Shown in pieces: positions 10,973 to 18,392 of a DNA stretch of 64,000 bases. The position numbers and the translations under genes were made by a program. The stretch comes from Arthrobacter sp. B1I2. Its GTDB lineage: Bacteria; Actinomycetota; Actinomycetes; Actinomycetales; Micrococcaceae. Each line of letters opens with the position of its first letter. Position 1 is the stretch's first letter. The notes under the pieces are model-generated. The model was not told the origin of the DNA, did no database searches, and saw nothing but the letters and a program-made list of their open reading frames with translations. Where the stretch lies: NCBI RefSeq assembly GCF_030816485.1, contig NZ_JAUSYC010000001.1:4092001-4156000 (forward strand), in the 5' to 3' direction.

Positions 10973-12325
10973 ATGAATACTTACACCACTGTGCCCAGCG
11001 GCGAACAGGTGGTCCAGGAACTTCCCTGGCGATGGAAAGTCCAGGGCAGGATCTTTTTGATCGGGGGCCTCGGCTTCATGTTCGATGCCTGGGATGTGAC
11101 CCTGAACGGCATCCTCATTCCGTTGTTGTCCAAGCACTGGTCGCTCTCCGCCGGGGAGGCGGCATGGGTGGGCACGGCCAACCTGATCGGCATGGCCCTG
11201 GGTGCCTTCATCTGGGGAACCATCGCGGACACCCTGGGACGCAAGAAAGCCTTCACGGCCACCCTGCTGCTGTTCTCCGTGTTCACGGTGTGCGGCGCGT
11301 TCGCCCCCGATTTCGCCTGGTTCTGCATCTTCCGGTTCCTGGCCGGATTCGGGCTTGGCGGCTGCATTCCCGTGGACTACGCGCTGGTGGGTGAATTCAC
11401 GCCGCGGAAGCAGCGCGGCAAGGTGCTCACCGCCATGGACGGGTGGTGGCCGGTCGGCGCCGCCCTGGCAGGGTTCGTGTCAGCCGGACTGGTGGCCCTC
11501 TACGGCGACTGGCGCCTGACCATGCTGGTGATGGTCCTGCCCGCACTGCTGGTCTTCTGGGTCCGGCGCAGTGTGCCCGAGTCCCCGCTGTTCCTGATCC
11601 GCAAAGGCCGGAGGGAGGAAGCGGCCCGGATCATCGACGGGCTGGTGGAGGCCACCGGGGCAGAACAACGCGCCTACAGCCTTCCTGATGCCAGGGACGT
11701 GCCCCGGCTCTCCGCCGGCAGCGCCTGGACGCAGCTGCGGTCCGTATGGCAGTTCAACTGGAAGATCACCACTGCGGCCTGGGCGCTTTTCTTCAGCATC
11801 CTGCTGGTGTACTACCTGTCCCTGACCTGGATGCCGAAAATCCTGATCGGCGCCGGGTTCGCGGAGTACAAGGCATTCGTCACCACAGCCTCTATGGCCG
11901 CGGTCGGGTTCCTTGGCGTGGTGGTGGCAGCCCTCCTGGTGGAGCGGGTGGGCCGCAAATGGATCCTCGCCATTACCGGTCCACTGTCCGCCCTGACCCT
12001 GGTGATCGTGGCCTTCGTGGTGGACATCCCCACGGCCGCGGTGTTCTGGCTGCTGGTGTTCGGGTTCGTGGTGCAGGTAGCCATCCCCGTGCTGTATGCG
12101 TACGTGTCCGAGCTCTATCCCACCGAACTGCGGGGCACCGGGTTCGGCTGGGCGTCCACGTTCTCCCGGCTGGGTGCCGGCTTTGGGCCGCTGATTTTCG
12201 CCAACTACTTCTGGCCGGAGCTCGGGCTGGCCACGTCGTTTGCGCTGGCGGGAGCCCTGGTGCTGGCGTCCGTGCTGTGGATGGCGTTCTTCTCCCCCGA
12301 AACCCGCCAGCGCCGCCTGCAGTAG
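10973..12325 (+). CDS. MFS transporter (metabolite:H+ symporter type)
   Basis: 450 residues with 12 predicted transmembrane helices and a strong AGGAGG ribosome site. The first loop carries FDAWDVTLNG and TIADTLGRKKAF (the MFS loop 2-3 motif), with RFLAGFGLGG and DYALVGEFTPRKQRGK after it, features of the sugar/aromatic-acid symporter group (SV2/PcaK-like). Substrate cannot be read from sequence; no catabolic genes are beside it. It is inserted on the opposite strand between purN and purH. Confidence 0.88.
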   Translation: MNTYTTVPSGEQVVQELPWRWKVQGRIFLIGGLGFMFDAWDVTLNGILIPLLSKHWSLSAGEAAWVGTANLIGMALGAFIWGTIADTLGRKKAFTATLLLFSVFTVCGAFAPDFAWFCIFRFLAGFGLGGCIPVDYALVGEFTPRKQRGKVLTAMDGWWPVGAALAGFVSAGLVALYGDWRLTMLVMVLPALLVFWVRRSVPESPLFLIRKGRREEAARIIDGLVEATGAEQRAYSLPDARDVPRLSAGSAWTQLRSVWQFNWKITTAAWALFFSILLVYYLSLTWMPKILIGAGFAEYKAFVTTASMAAVGFLGVVVAALLVERVGRKWILAITGPLSALTLVIVAFVVDIPTAAVFWLLVFGFVVQVAIPVLYAYVSELYPTELRGTGFGWASTFSRLGAGFGPLIFANYFWPELGLATSFALAGALVLASVLWMAFFSPETRQRRLQ

Positions 12326-12344
12326 AGGGCTTGGGGCCAGGACT

Positions 12345-12612
12345 TCAACCGTGCAGGCTGGCTGCTGGTGAGGATCTCTCCTCGCGGGCGATATCCCTAA
12401 CGATCTGTTCAGCCTCGGAATGGGCCCTCGCCATCGTATTCCACCGCAACCCTGTTTTCGGATAGCCAAGGTCAGGCTGGCGAACGACCCCGGGGAGCAG
12501 TTCGATGTGCACGTTCAGAACCGGGTCAGGCAGGCCCGCCGCATTTATAGCCAGCCGGAGCCGCGTCTCCGGCGCCGAGTCCGAACCCACCCGCGCCAGT
12601 TCAAGGGCAAGG
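12345..12612 (-). pseudogene. Remnant of a DUF559/AbiEi-type protein
   Basis: The minus frame through 12345-12612 reads LSLALELARVGSDSAPETRLRL, then a stretch lacking the core, then ARAHSEAEQIVRDIAREE. These resemble the conserved segments of the DUF559-domain proteins (very-short-patch-repair-like fold, often with an AbiEi antitoxin N-domain) that are numerous in Arthrobacter, but the N-terminal part and the nuclease-like core between them are missing. No start codon with a ribosome site is present. It is therefore a decayed fragment. Its upstream edge coincides with a perfect inverted repeat. Identity rests on my recall of the family, so moderate confidence. Confidence 0.5.
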
Positions 12613-12656
12613 GACAGTTGTTGTCGTTTTGAAGGTTCAAAACGACAACAACTGTC
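12613..12656. repeat. Perfect 21-bp inverted repeat, 2-base loop
   Basis: Arms 12613-12633 and 12636-12656 match exactly, with only GG between them. It is A/T-rich compared with its surroundings (GTTGTTGTCGTTTTG arm). It lies between purN (stop at 12681) and the DUF559-like remnant. It could terminate purN, or mark an insertion/deletion edge. Confidence 0.85.
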
Positions 12657-12680
12657 AGCTAGTTGGGAGGGATTAGGGGG

Positions 12681-13256
12681 CTAGGAGTACGAGGGGTCTG
12701 CGGCGAGGGCGGCCAGGGTGGAGACCAGGAGCCGTCGCTCCACCACCTTGATGCGCTCATGCAGGGTTTCCTCGGTATCGGAGTCCTGGATGGTCACGGC
12801 CTCCTGGGCAATGATGGGTCCAGTGTCCACGCCGGCGTCCGCCCAGTGCACGGTGCATCCCGTTACCTTCACCCCGTACGCCATCGCGTCCCGCACTCCG
12901 TGGGCGCCCGGGAATGCCGGGAGCAGCGCGGGGTGCGTGTTGAGGTACCTGCCATTGAACGCGTCGATGAAGCCCGGGCTGACGATCCGCATGAATCCGG
13001 AGGAAACCACCACATCCGGTTTGTAGGCGGCCACGGCTTCAGTCAGCGCGGCATTCCAGTCGGCACGGTCCGGGAAAGCCTTGAAGTCCACCACGAACGT
13101 GGGGATTCCCGCCGCAGCCGAGCGTTCGACGCCGTACGTTCCTTCGCGGTCGGCGCCCACCGCAGCGATCTTCACGTCGAGTTCGCCCTCCTTGACGGCG
13201 TCGATCACTGCCTGGAGATTGGACCCGGTGCCGGAGACGAGGACGACGATACGCAT
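12681..13256 (-). CDS. purN: Phosphoribosylglycinamide formyltransferase
   Basis: 191 residues, normal length. It transfers a formyl group from 10-formyl-THF to GAR (third step of purine synthesis). VLVSGTGSNLQA is the phosphate-binding start; SSGFMRIVSPGF, NTHPALLPAFPGAHGVRDA and VHWADAGVDTGPI contain the catalytic Asn, His and Asp. A small membrane protein starts 40 bases away on the other strand. Confidence 0.97.
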   Translation of the reverse strand: MRIVVLVSGTGSNLQAVIDAVKEGELDVKIAAVGADREGTYGVERSAAAGIPTFVVDFKAFPDRADWNAALTEAVAAYKPDVVVSSGFMRIVSPGFIDAFNGRYLNTHPALLPAFPGAHGVRDAMAYGVKVTGCTVHWADAGVDTGPIIAQEAVTIQDSDTEETLHERIKVVERRLLVSTLAALAADPSYS

Positions 13257-13295
13257 TGGTCCAGCTTAGGTGCAGGCTCGCGTACGCTGGAAAAC

Positions 13296-13721
13296 ATGAA
13301 CACCGAACCGGGCCGGAGCGGGCGGGTCAAGCCACCGCTCAGCGAGGCGGCTAAAGCGTCCCTCGCCAGGACCCACACCCTGTTCCGGATGTTTGTGGTC
13401 TCGGTGCTCGGTGCGTTCTTCGTGTACCAACTGGACGTCGGCTACCTCTGGCTGACAACGGTGCTCACTGCCGCGAGCCTGGTTCTGGGGATATTCCTGC
13501 TGGTACGGGCAGTCCGGTTCAAGGAATCCAAGATGGTTCTCTTCGGCACCATTTCAGGGCTGGTGGTGGCGGCCGTCATGGTGCTGCTGATTGTCACCAC
13601 CATGGTCCTGTTTGACCAGGTGCGCGAGTATCAGGCCTGCCTTGGCCGGGCGCTGACAGACCGCGCCACCCATGCCTGCATGGTTCAGTTCCAGGACGTC
13701 CTGCCCACCAAGGTGCGCTGA
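13296..13721 (+). CDS. Small membrane protein of unknown function
   Basis: 141 residues from ATG 13296. A polar N-terminus (about 30 residues) is followed by three hydrophobic helices (VVSVLGAFFVYQL, LTTVLTAASLVLGIFLLV, LVVAAVMVLLIVTTMVLF) and a short C-terminal tail with two Cys residues (YQACLGRALTDRATHACMVQF). No family is recognised with certainty. It is divergent from purN and converges on the DUF6350 gene. Confidence 0.7.
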   Translation: MNTEPGRSGRVKPPLSEAAKASLARTHTLFRMFVVSVLGAFFVYQLDVGYLWLTTVLTAASLVLGIFLLVRAVRFKESKMVLFGTISGLVVAAVMVLLIVTTMVLFDQVREYQACLGRALTDRATHACMVQFQDVLPTKVR

Positions 13722-13735
13722 CCCTGCACCGCGTC

Positions 13736-15052
13736 CTAGTGGACCAGTTGCGCGTCCTGTTCGGCGGCATCGGTTCTCTCGCGTTCCAGCCATGGTCCGG
13801 CCGCGTAGCCAATCACGACGCCGGCGCCCACCTCGGCAGCCACCCACAGTGCCGTCCATAGCGGGTCGGGTCCGATGGCGGTCAGGCGGCCAAGGCCGGC
13901 TGAGCCCCTGGCAAGCCAGGCGAGGCACAGGGTCACCAACCCGGCGGACAGCCCGGCCAGCACGCCAAGAACCAGGGTGGAGACTGTCGCCGTGAACCAG
14001 CGGGCATGGACCTTGATGGCGAGCCACTCGTCAAAGTGGTTTTCTCCCTCCCGGAGGAACCACCAGCCTCCCATGACACCTGCCAGCACCGGAACGATCA
14101 TGGCCACAAAGGCATAGTCCAGGGGCCCCGACGGGATGGCCGCGAGGACAGGTATGGACGGAAGCGGCCCGACGGCGGTGCCCATCGGACCCACCTGGGA
14201 ACCCACACCCATGGCGAAACCGGCGCCCGATGTCCACGCGAGGGCGAAGACCACAAGGTTGGGCAGGAAGCCGAGCTGCGCGAGGGTGAGGGCGGCACCT
14301 CCCACCGGGCCGGCGTCGAGCGCTTCATAGACGGACACCACAAGGTTCCAGTGGATGAACAGATCAACAGCCAGCAGCGCCGCCGCCAAAGTCAGCGCGG
14401 AAACCACCGCCACGAATCCTGCCTTCGCCGCCGATGCGAAGTACGAGCCCGCCCAACGGGAATGCTGGCTGGTGCGCGAAAGCCAGTCCACCGCGTCGAC
14501 GCCGATGAGCCGGCTCCAGGAGCCTGCTTCCCTGCGCGCGCCAATCACCATGCCGAGCCCGTATGGGACCAGGGGAATGAGCATGGCGTACCAAAGATTG
14601 ATGCCGACGTCGGCGTTGCGGCAGACGAATCCGGTGGCCGCGCCGAACGCTGCATAGACTGCCCACGAGCCCAGCAATGCCTGCCAGAGCTGGTCAGTGT
14701 AGGAGGCGCGGGCCAGCCGGCGCCCCGCGCGCCAGGCCAGCAGGAACGGGATCAGGGTCAGCCCCAGTGGAATCAGGCTCAGCACGCCGAATCCACCGTG
14801 GCTGGCCTGCTCGGGTCCCGCTCCCGGAAGCTCCAGTGGCACGCCGTGGACCAGGAGCCAGGACTGGCCTGCCAGCCGCGCCAGGACCTCGAACTGCCCG
14901 TTCTGGAAACCCGCAGTGGCCCAGACCGCAACGATGGGGGCCACCACCGCCAACGCGGAAATGATAGCCGCCTGCGCAGTTTCAAGGGCACCTTGCATCC
15001 ACAAGGGCATGGGAAGGCCATGGTTTCCGGTCTGATCAGCGCGCAGTTTCAT
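13736..15052 (-). CDS. DUF6350-family polytopic membrane protein
   Basis: About 438 residues with some 9-10 transmembrane helices (e.g. IISALAVVAPIVAVWATAGF, LIPLGLTLIPFLLAWRAGRRLA). It has the architecture and genomic place (next to purN/purH) of the actinobacterial DUF6350 family, whose function is unknown. I prefer ATG 15052; an in-frame TTG at 15124 would add 24 non-hydrophobic residues and has no evident ribosome site. Confidence 0.75.
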   Translation of the reverse strand: MKLRADQTGNHGLPMPLWMQGALETAQAAIISALAVVAPIVAVWATAGFQNGQFEVLARLAGQSWLLVHGVPLELPGAGPEQASHGGFGVLSLIPLGLTLIPFLLAWRAGRRLARASYTDQLWQALLGSWAVYAAFGAATGFVCRNADVGINLWYAMLIPLVPYGLGMVIGARREAGSWSRLIGVDAVDWLSRTSQHSRWAGSYFASAAKAGFVAVVSALTLAAALLAVDLFIHWNLVVSVYEALDAGPVGGAALTLAQLGFLPNLVVFALAWTSGAGFAMGVGSQVGPMGTAVGPLPSIPVLAAIPSGPLDYAFVAMIVPVLAGVMGGWWFLREGENHFDEWLAIKVHARWFTATVSTLVLGVLAGLSAGLVTLCLAWLARGSAGLGRLTAIGPDPLWTALWVAAEVGAGVVIGYAAGPWLERERTDAAEQDAQLVH

Positions 15053-15286
15053 CGTGTTCCATGGTGTCACGCCGGGTGCGCCCTGCCCGCGAACGACAGG
15101 CTCCGCGGCGGTACCGGTGAACAATGCATTGCCCGCCAGCCGGCGCTTTTTTCACTGCCCCGCCGTAAAATTGGTAAAAGCCAACACCCGCCGCCCGCCG
15201 AGGGCTTACTGCGATTTCTGCTGGCCGGAGTGATCAGCGCCAGCCGAGGACCCGGATTCCGTAAACCGGGAAAACAGGAGCCGCGA

Positions 15287-15439
15287 ATGAGAGATGAACC
15301 GTAAGTTCTGAAGATATTCGTCCTACTGGCTGGTGCAGTCACGGCCTTCATCGCGGCTGCACCAGCGTTTAAAACACTGCGGCGCCGGGATCCCCCCAAA
15401 GGAGGCTCCCGGCGCCGTTCACCGTGTCAGTGCCGCTGA
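15287..15439 (+). pseudogene. Small one-helix membrane protein with a broken start region
   Basis: From CTG 15308 an open frame reads LKIFVLLAGAVTAFIAAAPAF followed by KTLRRRD and a short basic tail, stopping at 15437-15439: a hydrophobic helix plus positive end, like small actinobacterial membrane proteins. No ATG/GTG/TTG starts this frame. A good ribosome site (AGGAG 15276-15280) precedes ATG 15287, but that frame meets TAA at 15302-15304. A second ATG (15294) would join the frame if one base were missing after 15305. So it appears to be a frameshifted or nonsense-bearing gene, a CTG start, or a sequencing error. Confidence 0.3.
15380..15417. terminator. Hairpin near the 3' end of the small ORF
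   Basis: An 11-bp stem (15380-15390 with 15407-15417, GGCGCC core) with a 16-base loop and no clear T-run. It may terminate transcripts arriving from either side of this gap. Confidence 0.4.
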
Positions 15440-15477
15440 TTCACTCAGCCTGGCAGCAGAACTGGTGACTGAACCGA

Positions 15478-16335
15478 TCAGCGGCGGTTGTCACCGTCTG
15501 TTTCGATGTTCTCCTTGCGGACTTCCTCGTTGACCGTGACATCGTCGCGGACAACTTCCTTGTCCAGGCGGACCCGCTCCACCGGAACGGCTTCCTTCTC
15601 CACTACCGGACGCTCCTCGTGGAGGATCACTTCGTGCTCTTCTTCGCTGATGTCCGGTCCGTTAAGGGCCGCACCGCGGTTGCCGTCCGTGATGGGCTCA
15701 CGTTCGATCCGGACTTCTTCGCGCTCCACCGGGATGGTCTTGGTGACGTTCTCGGTGGTGACATACTTGCGCAGCCGTGCCCGGCCTGTGGCCTCGCGTT
15801 CCGTGCCGACGTGCAACTGCTCCTCGGACCGCGTCATGGCGTCGTCCGTGGTGGGGCCGGAGGTGTCGTGGCCAACCGTTCCGCGTGCGCTGGTGTCCCG
15901 GTCGACGGTGTCACGATCACGGCTGATGCCCGCCGTGGGGGTGCCGGCGTTCAGGTCGGCGTCGCCCTGCAGGTCAACGTCGCCGGCGGTTCCGGTGCGT
16001 GCCTCGGTGTAGGTCCGTGCGCCACGTTCGTAGTACGTGTACAGCCGGTCCTCTTCTTCGGGGGTGAGGTGGCCGTCGGCATCCACCCGGGGCGCGTCCT
16101 TGACGTGCTCCTTCGTGAAGGGAACCACCAGGTCTTCACCCTGGTTGTGGGCGCCCTCAACCGGCACAAAGGATTCGGAAGTACCGAAGAGGCCCGTCTT
16201 TACGGTGACCCAGGTGGGCTCACCCGTGTCGTCGTCTGCGTACAGCTGACCGATCGAACCGATTTTCGTGCCGTCGGAACCGACGACGTTGCCGCCCTTG
16301 GTGAGCAGGTTTTCAAGGTTTTCCCTGTTAAGCAT
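15478..16335 (-). CDS. PRC-barrel and DUF2382 stress-type protein
   Basis: 285 residues, soluble and acidic. Residues 1-115 form a PRC-barrel (GSDGTKIGSIGQLYADDDTGEPTW-like start). A linker of Asp/Thr/Arg repeats follows (residues 120-180). The C-terminal half is DUF2382: a repeated VEREEVRIEREP / VEKEAVPVERVRLDKE pattern of alternating charged beta-strands. Proteins with this pairing are common in actinobacteria and some bacilli and have been linked to general stress, but no activity is established. AAGGAGACGTC gives a clear ribosome site for ATG 16335. Monocistronic. Confidence 0.9.
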   Translation of the reverse strand: MLNRENLENLLTKGGNVVGSDGTKIGSIGQLYADDDTGEPTWVTVKTGLFGTSESFVPVEGAHNQGEDLVVPFTKEHVKDAPRVDADGHLTPEEEDRLYTYYERGARTYTEARTGTAGDVDLQGDADLNAGTPTAGISRDRDTVDRDTSARGTVGHDTSGPTTDDAMTRSEEQLHVGTEREATGRARLRKYVTTENVTKTIPVEREEVRIEREPITDGNRGAALNGPDISEEEHEVILHEERPVVEKEAVPVERVRLDKEVVRDDVTVNEEVRKENIETDGDNRR

Positions 16336-16818
16336 GACGTCTCCTTGGATTGTCGTTGCACTGGGTCTGCCAGCTATGGATAGTCCGGGCCGGACTGTGT
16401 CCGGCGTCCAACTTCCGCCCCGGCTGCTTGAGGCTCTGCGCTGACTGCCCCACTACCGTAAGCATGCTTAGCATCGAATGCAAAGCCTGCTTAGTAATTT
16501 TTTTGGCAGCCGGGGCAGCTGTTCACCCGGCATTCTCCTCCGGGTAACGCTTTCTCCCCCGCCATTTCAGGGAAGACGGCCACGGTTGAGGGGTGCGCAA
16601 TCGTTGCCGAATCATTTCACCGCTCATGAACGGCGAAACCCCTTGGAAGGCATGTACCGGGTCAAGCGAATCCTTGCCGAGTACATAACGGATGAGGTAA
16701 ATCCTGCCCAGCTACGCCGCCCTGGAACCGGGCGGAGAACATATCGGTTTCCTGGTCGGCGGGGACATGGCCAGGGCGGTGGCATCCTTCGATCTGTCAG
16801 TCGGCAGGCTGATCCCCT
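16336..16818. other. 483-base gap without a supported gene
   Basis: This holds the upstream region of the PRC/DUF2382 gene (an A/T-richer patch with TTAGTAATTTTTTTGGC near 16493-16509) and the 3' flank of the HAD gene. Short open frames on the plus strand lack starts, ribosome sites and protein-like composition. I see no RNA gene here. Confidence 0.5.
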
Positions 16819-17682
16819 TCATTCCAGGAGCCCCAACTCGGCGAAGGCCAGCGCAACACCGCCACCGGCCGGTCCTGCTGTGGTCCTGTCCGCCACGGCC
16901 AGAACGCTGGGGTGGCCGCCTTCCACCGCAATGCCCACACCTGCGTACTCCAACATTTCAATGTCGTTGGCGCTGTCACCGATGGCCACGATGTCCGCCC
17001 TGTCGAGGCCGAGCCGGGCCTGCACCACCTGGATGCCCACCGCCTTGTGAGTGCCGGCCATGAAGATCTCCCCCGCCCGGTCGCCCAGCGCCGAAAGGGA
17101 ACTCGGGATCAACCCCACCTCCGGGCCGAAGGACTCCGTCAGGCGGGTCAGCGGCACCGGCGAGTCGAAGACGGAGATTTTGGCATAGGAGATAGCGCGG
17201 AGGTCATCGCTGTACTGCATCGGCCCCAGGATGTCCTCGATTGGATCCACGTCCGTGCTGAGGACTCCGTCGTGCTGGGGACGCCCGGCGAAGATGGGGC
17301 CCAGCACCTCCCTCAACCGCCGGTCCACGCCGGTGCGCCCATGGAGAGCCTCGGGCGCCTCCAGGATGTAGGCGGCGCTGTGGGCATCCAGGGTTTCCAC
17401 GATGCGTGCCGCCAGGTTCGGCTCGAAACGGGCATCCCTGAGGATTTCACCCTTGACCTCCACCCTGGCACCTGCGCCCGTGATGGTGCCGTCAAAGCCT
17501 GCGTCCAGGATGTGGGCGGGGACCATGGACAACGGCCGCCCGGTGCAGACAAAGACGAGGTGGCCCACTTTCCGGGCGGTCCGGACGGCGTCCACATGCA
17601 CTGCCGGGGCGAGCCCGTGGTCGGCGTACGTGCCGTCGATGTCGAGGAAGATGGCGCGGGGCCTGGCGGTCTGGCTGGGCAT
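16819..17682 (-). CDS. HAD-superfamily (Cof-type) phosphatase
   Basis: 287 residues. The N-terminal IFLDIDGTYADHG has the HAD DxDGT nucleophile motif. FVCTGRPLSMV provides the second-motif Thr, a large cap domain covers residues about 85-190, and the C-terminal GDSANDIEMLEYAGVGIAV is the metal-binding motif IV. This order defines the Cof/YbjI-type C2-cap phosphatases that act on small phosphorylated sugars or nucleotides. Substrate unknown. The gene stands alone. Confidence 0.92.
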   Translation of the reverse strand: MPSQTARPRAIFLDIDGTYADHGLAPAVHVDAVRTARKVGHLVFVCTGRPLSMVPAHILDAGFDGTITGAGARVEVKGEILRDARFEPNLAARIVETLDAHSAAYILEAPEALHGRTGVDRRLREVLGPIFAGRPQHDGVLSTDVDPIEDILGPMQYSDDLRAISYAKISVFDSPVPLTRLTESFGPEVGLIPSSLSALGDRAGEIFMAGTHKAVGIQVVQARLGLDRADIVAIGDSANDIEMLEYAGVGIAVEGGHPSVLAVADRTTAGPAGGGVALAFAELGLLE

Positions 17683-17978
17683 GCCTGCGCTCCTTGGTCA
17701 GTTGCGGGACTTGTAATTTTAGGCGGACGCGGTGCCGGCTGCACTGGCAACTGACGATCGGCCGCACCCGGAATGCGCGCGTAGTCGGCCATGCCACGAA
17801 GCCACCGGTCGGAAAATCAAGGACTTCAACACCCTTATGGATAAAAGTTCCATATTCCTGTCAGGAAACTGATAGTCGTCCTGTGATATTCAAAGTCTTG
17901 CACACTAGTAAGCGTGCTGATTGAATGATGGAACCGGAAATGGGGGCCCGGCACAACTTACTGAGAAGGAGTGGCAAC

Positions 17979-18248
17979 ATGGGCATTATCGGATTTCTCA
18001 TTTTGGGCCTGATTGCTGGAGCCATTGCAAAGGCCATCCTGCCGGGCCGTCAGGGCGGCGGCTGGGTAATAACCCTGGTTCTCGGCGTGGTCGGGGCCAT
18101 CTTGGGCGGCTGGATTGGATCGCTGATCTTTGGCGGCGGTCTGGCCGAATTCTTCGATCTCAGGACGTGGCTGCTGGCCATTCTCGGCTCGATCATCGTT
18201 CTGCTGATCTACGGAGCAGTCACCAACCGCAGCGGACGCCGGGTGTAG
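17979..18248 (+). CDS. GlsB/YeaQ/YmgE-family stress-response membrane protein
   Basis: 89 residues from ATG 17979 with AAGGAG in front. Three Gly-rich hydrophobic helices: GIIGFLILGLIAGAIAKAIL, then GGWVITLVLGVVGAILGGWIG, then LLAILGSIIVLLIYG. This is the transglycosylase-associated family, which is stress-induced in many bacteria but of unknown mechanism. A terminator follows at once, so it is monocistronic. Confidence 0.93.
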   Translation: MGIIGFLILGLIAGAIAKAILPGRQGGGWVITLVLGVVGAILGGWIGSLIFGGGLAEFFDLRTWLLAILGSIIVLLIYGAVTNRSGRRV

Positions 18249-18274
18249 CCGCAGCACATAATTCACTCAGTAAG

Positions 18275-18310
18275 AAGCGCCGGACTCCCGAAAGGAGGAC
18301 GGCGCTTTTT
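18275..18310 (+). terminator. Intrinsic terminator after the GlsB-like gene
   Basis: Stem AAGCGCCG (18275-18282) with CGGCGCTT (18300-18307), an inner CTCC/GGAG pairing and a following T-run. Confidence 0.85.
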
Positions 18311-18392
18311 GCGTCCAACGCGGACTAATTGCAGCCGCTGGTAACCGCCCATTTCCCACTGATGGCCTTTATGATGGCGAAGGGGTGGTGTA

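Noticed and set aside
15053..15124. TTG start extending the DUF6350 protein by 24 residues
   Set aside because: No ribosome site; the extension is not hydrophobic; ATG 15052 is adequate.
16696..16860. Plus-strand frame reading EPGGEHIGFLVGGDMARAV in the gap before the HAD gene
   Set aside because: Looks protein-like for 40 residues but begins at a stop codon, lacks a start and ribosome site, and runs into antisense of the HAD gene.
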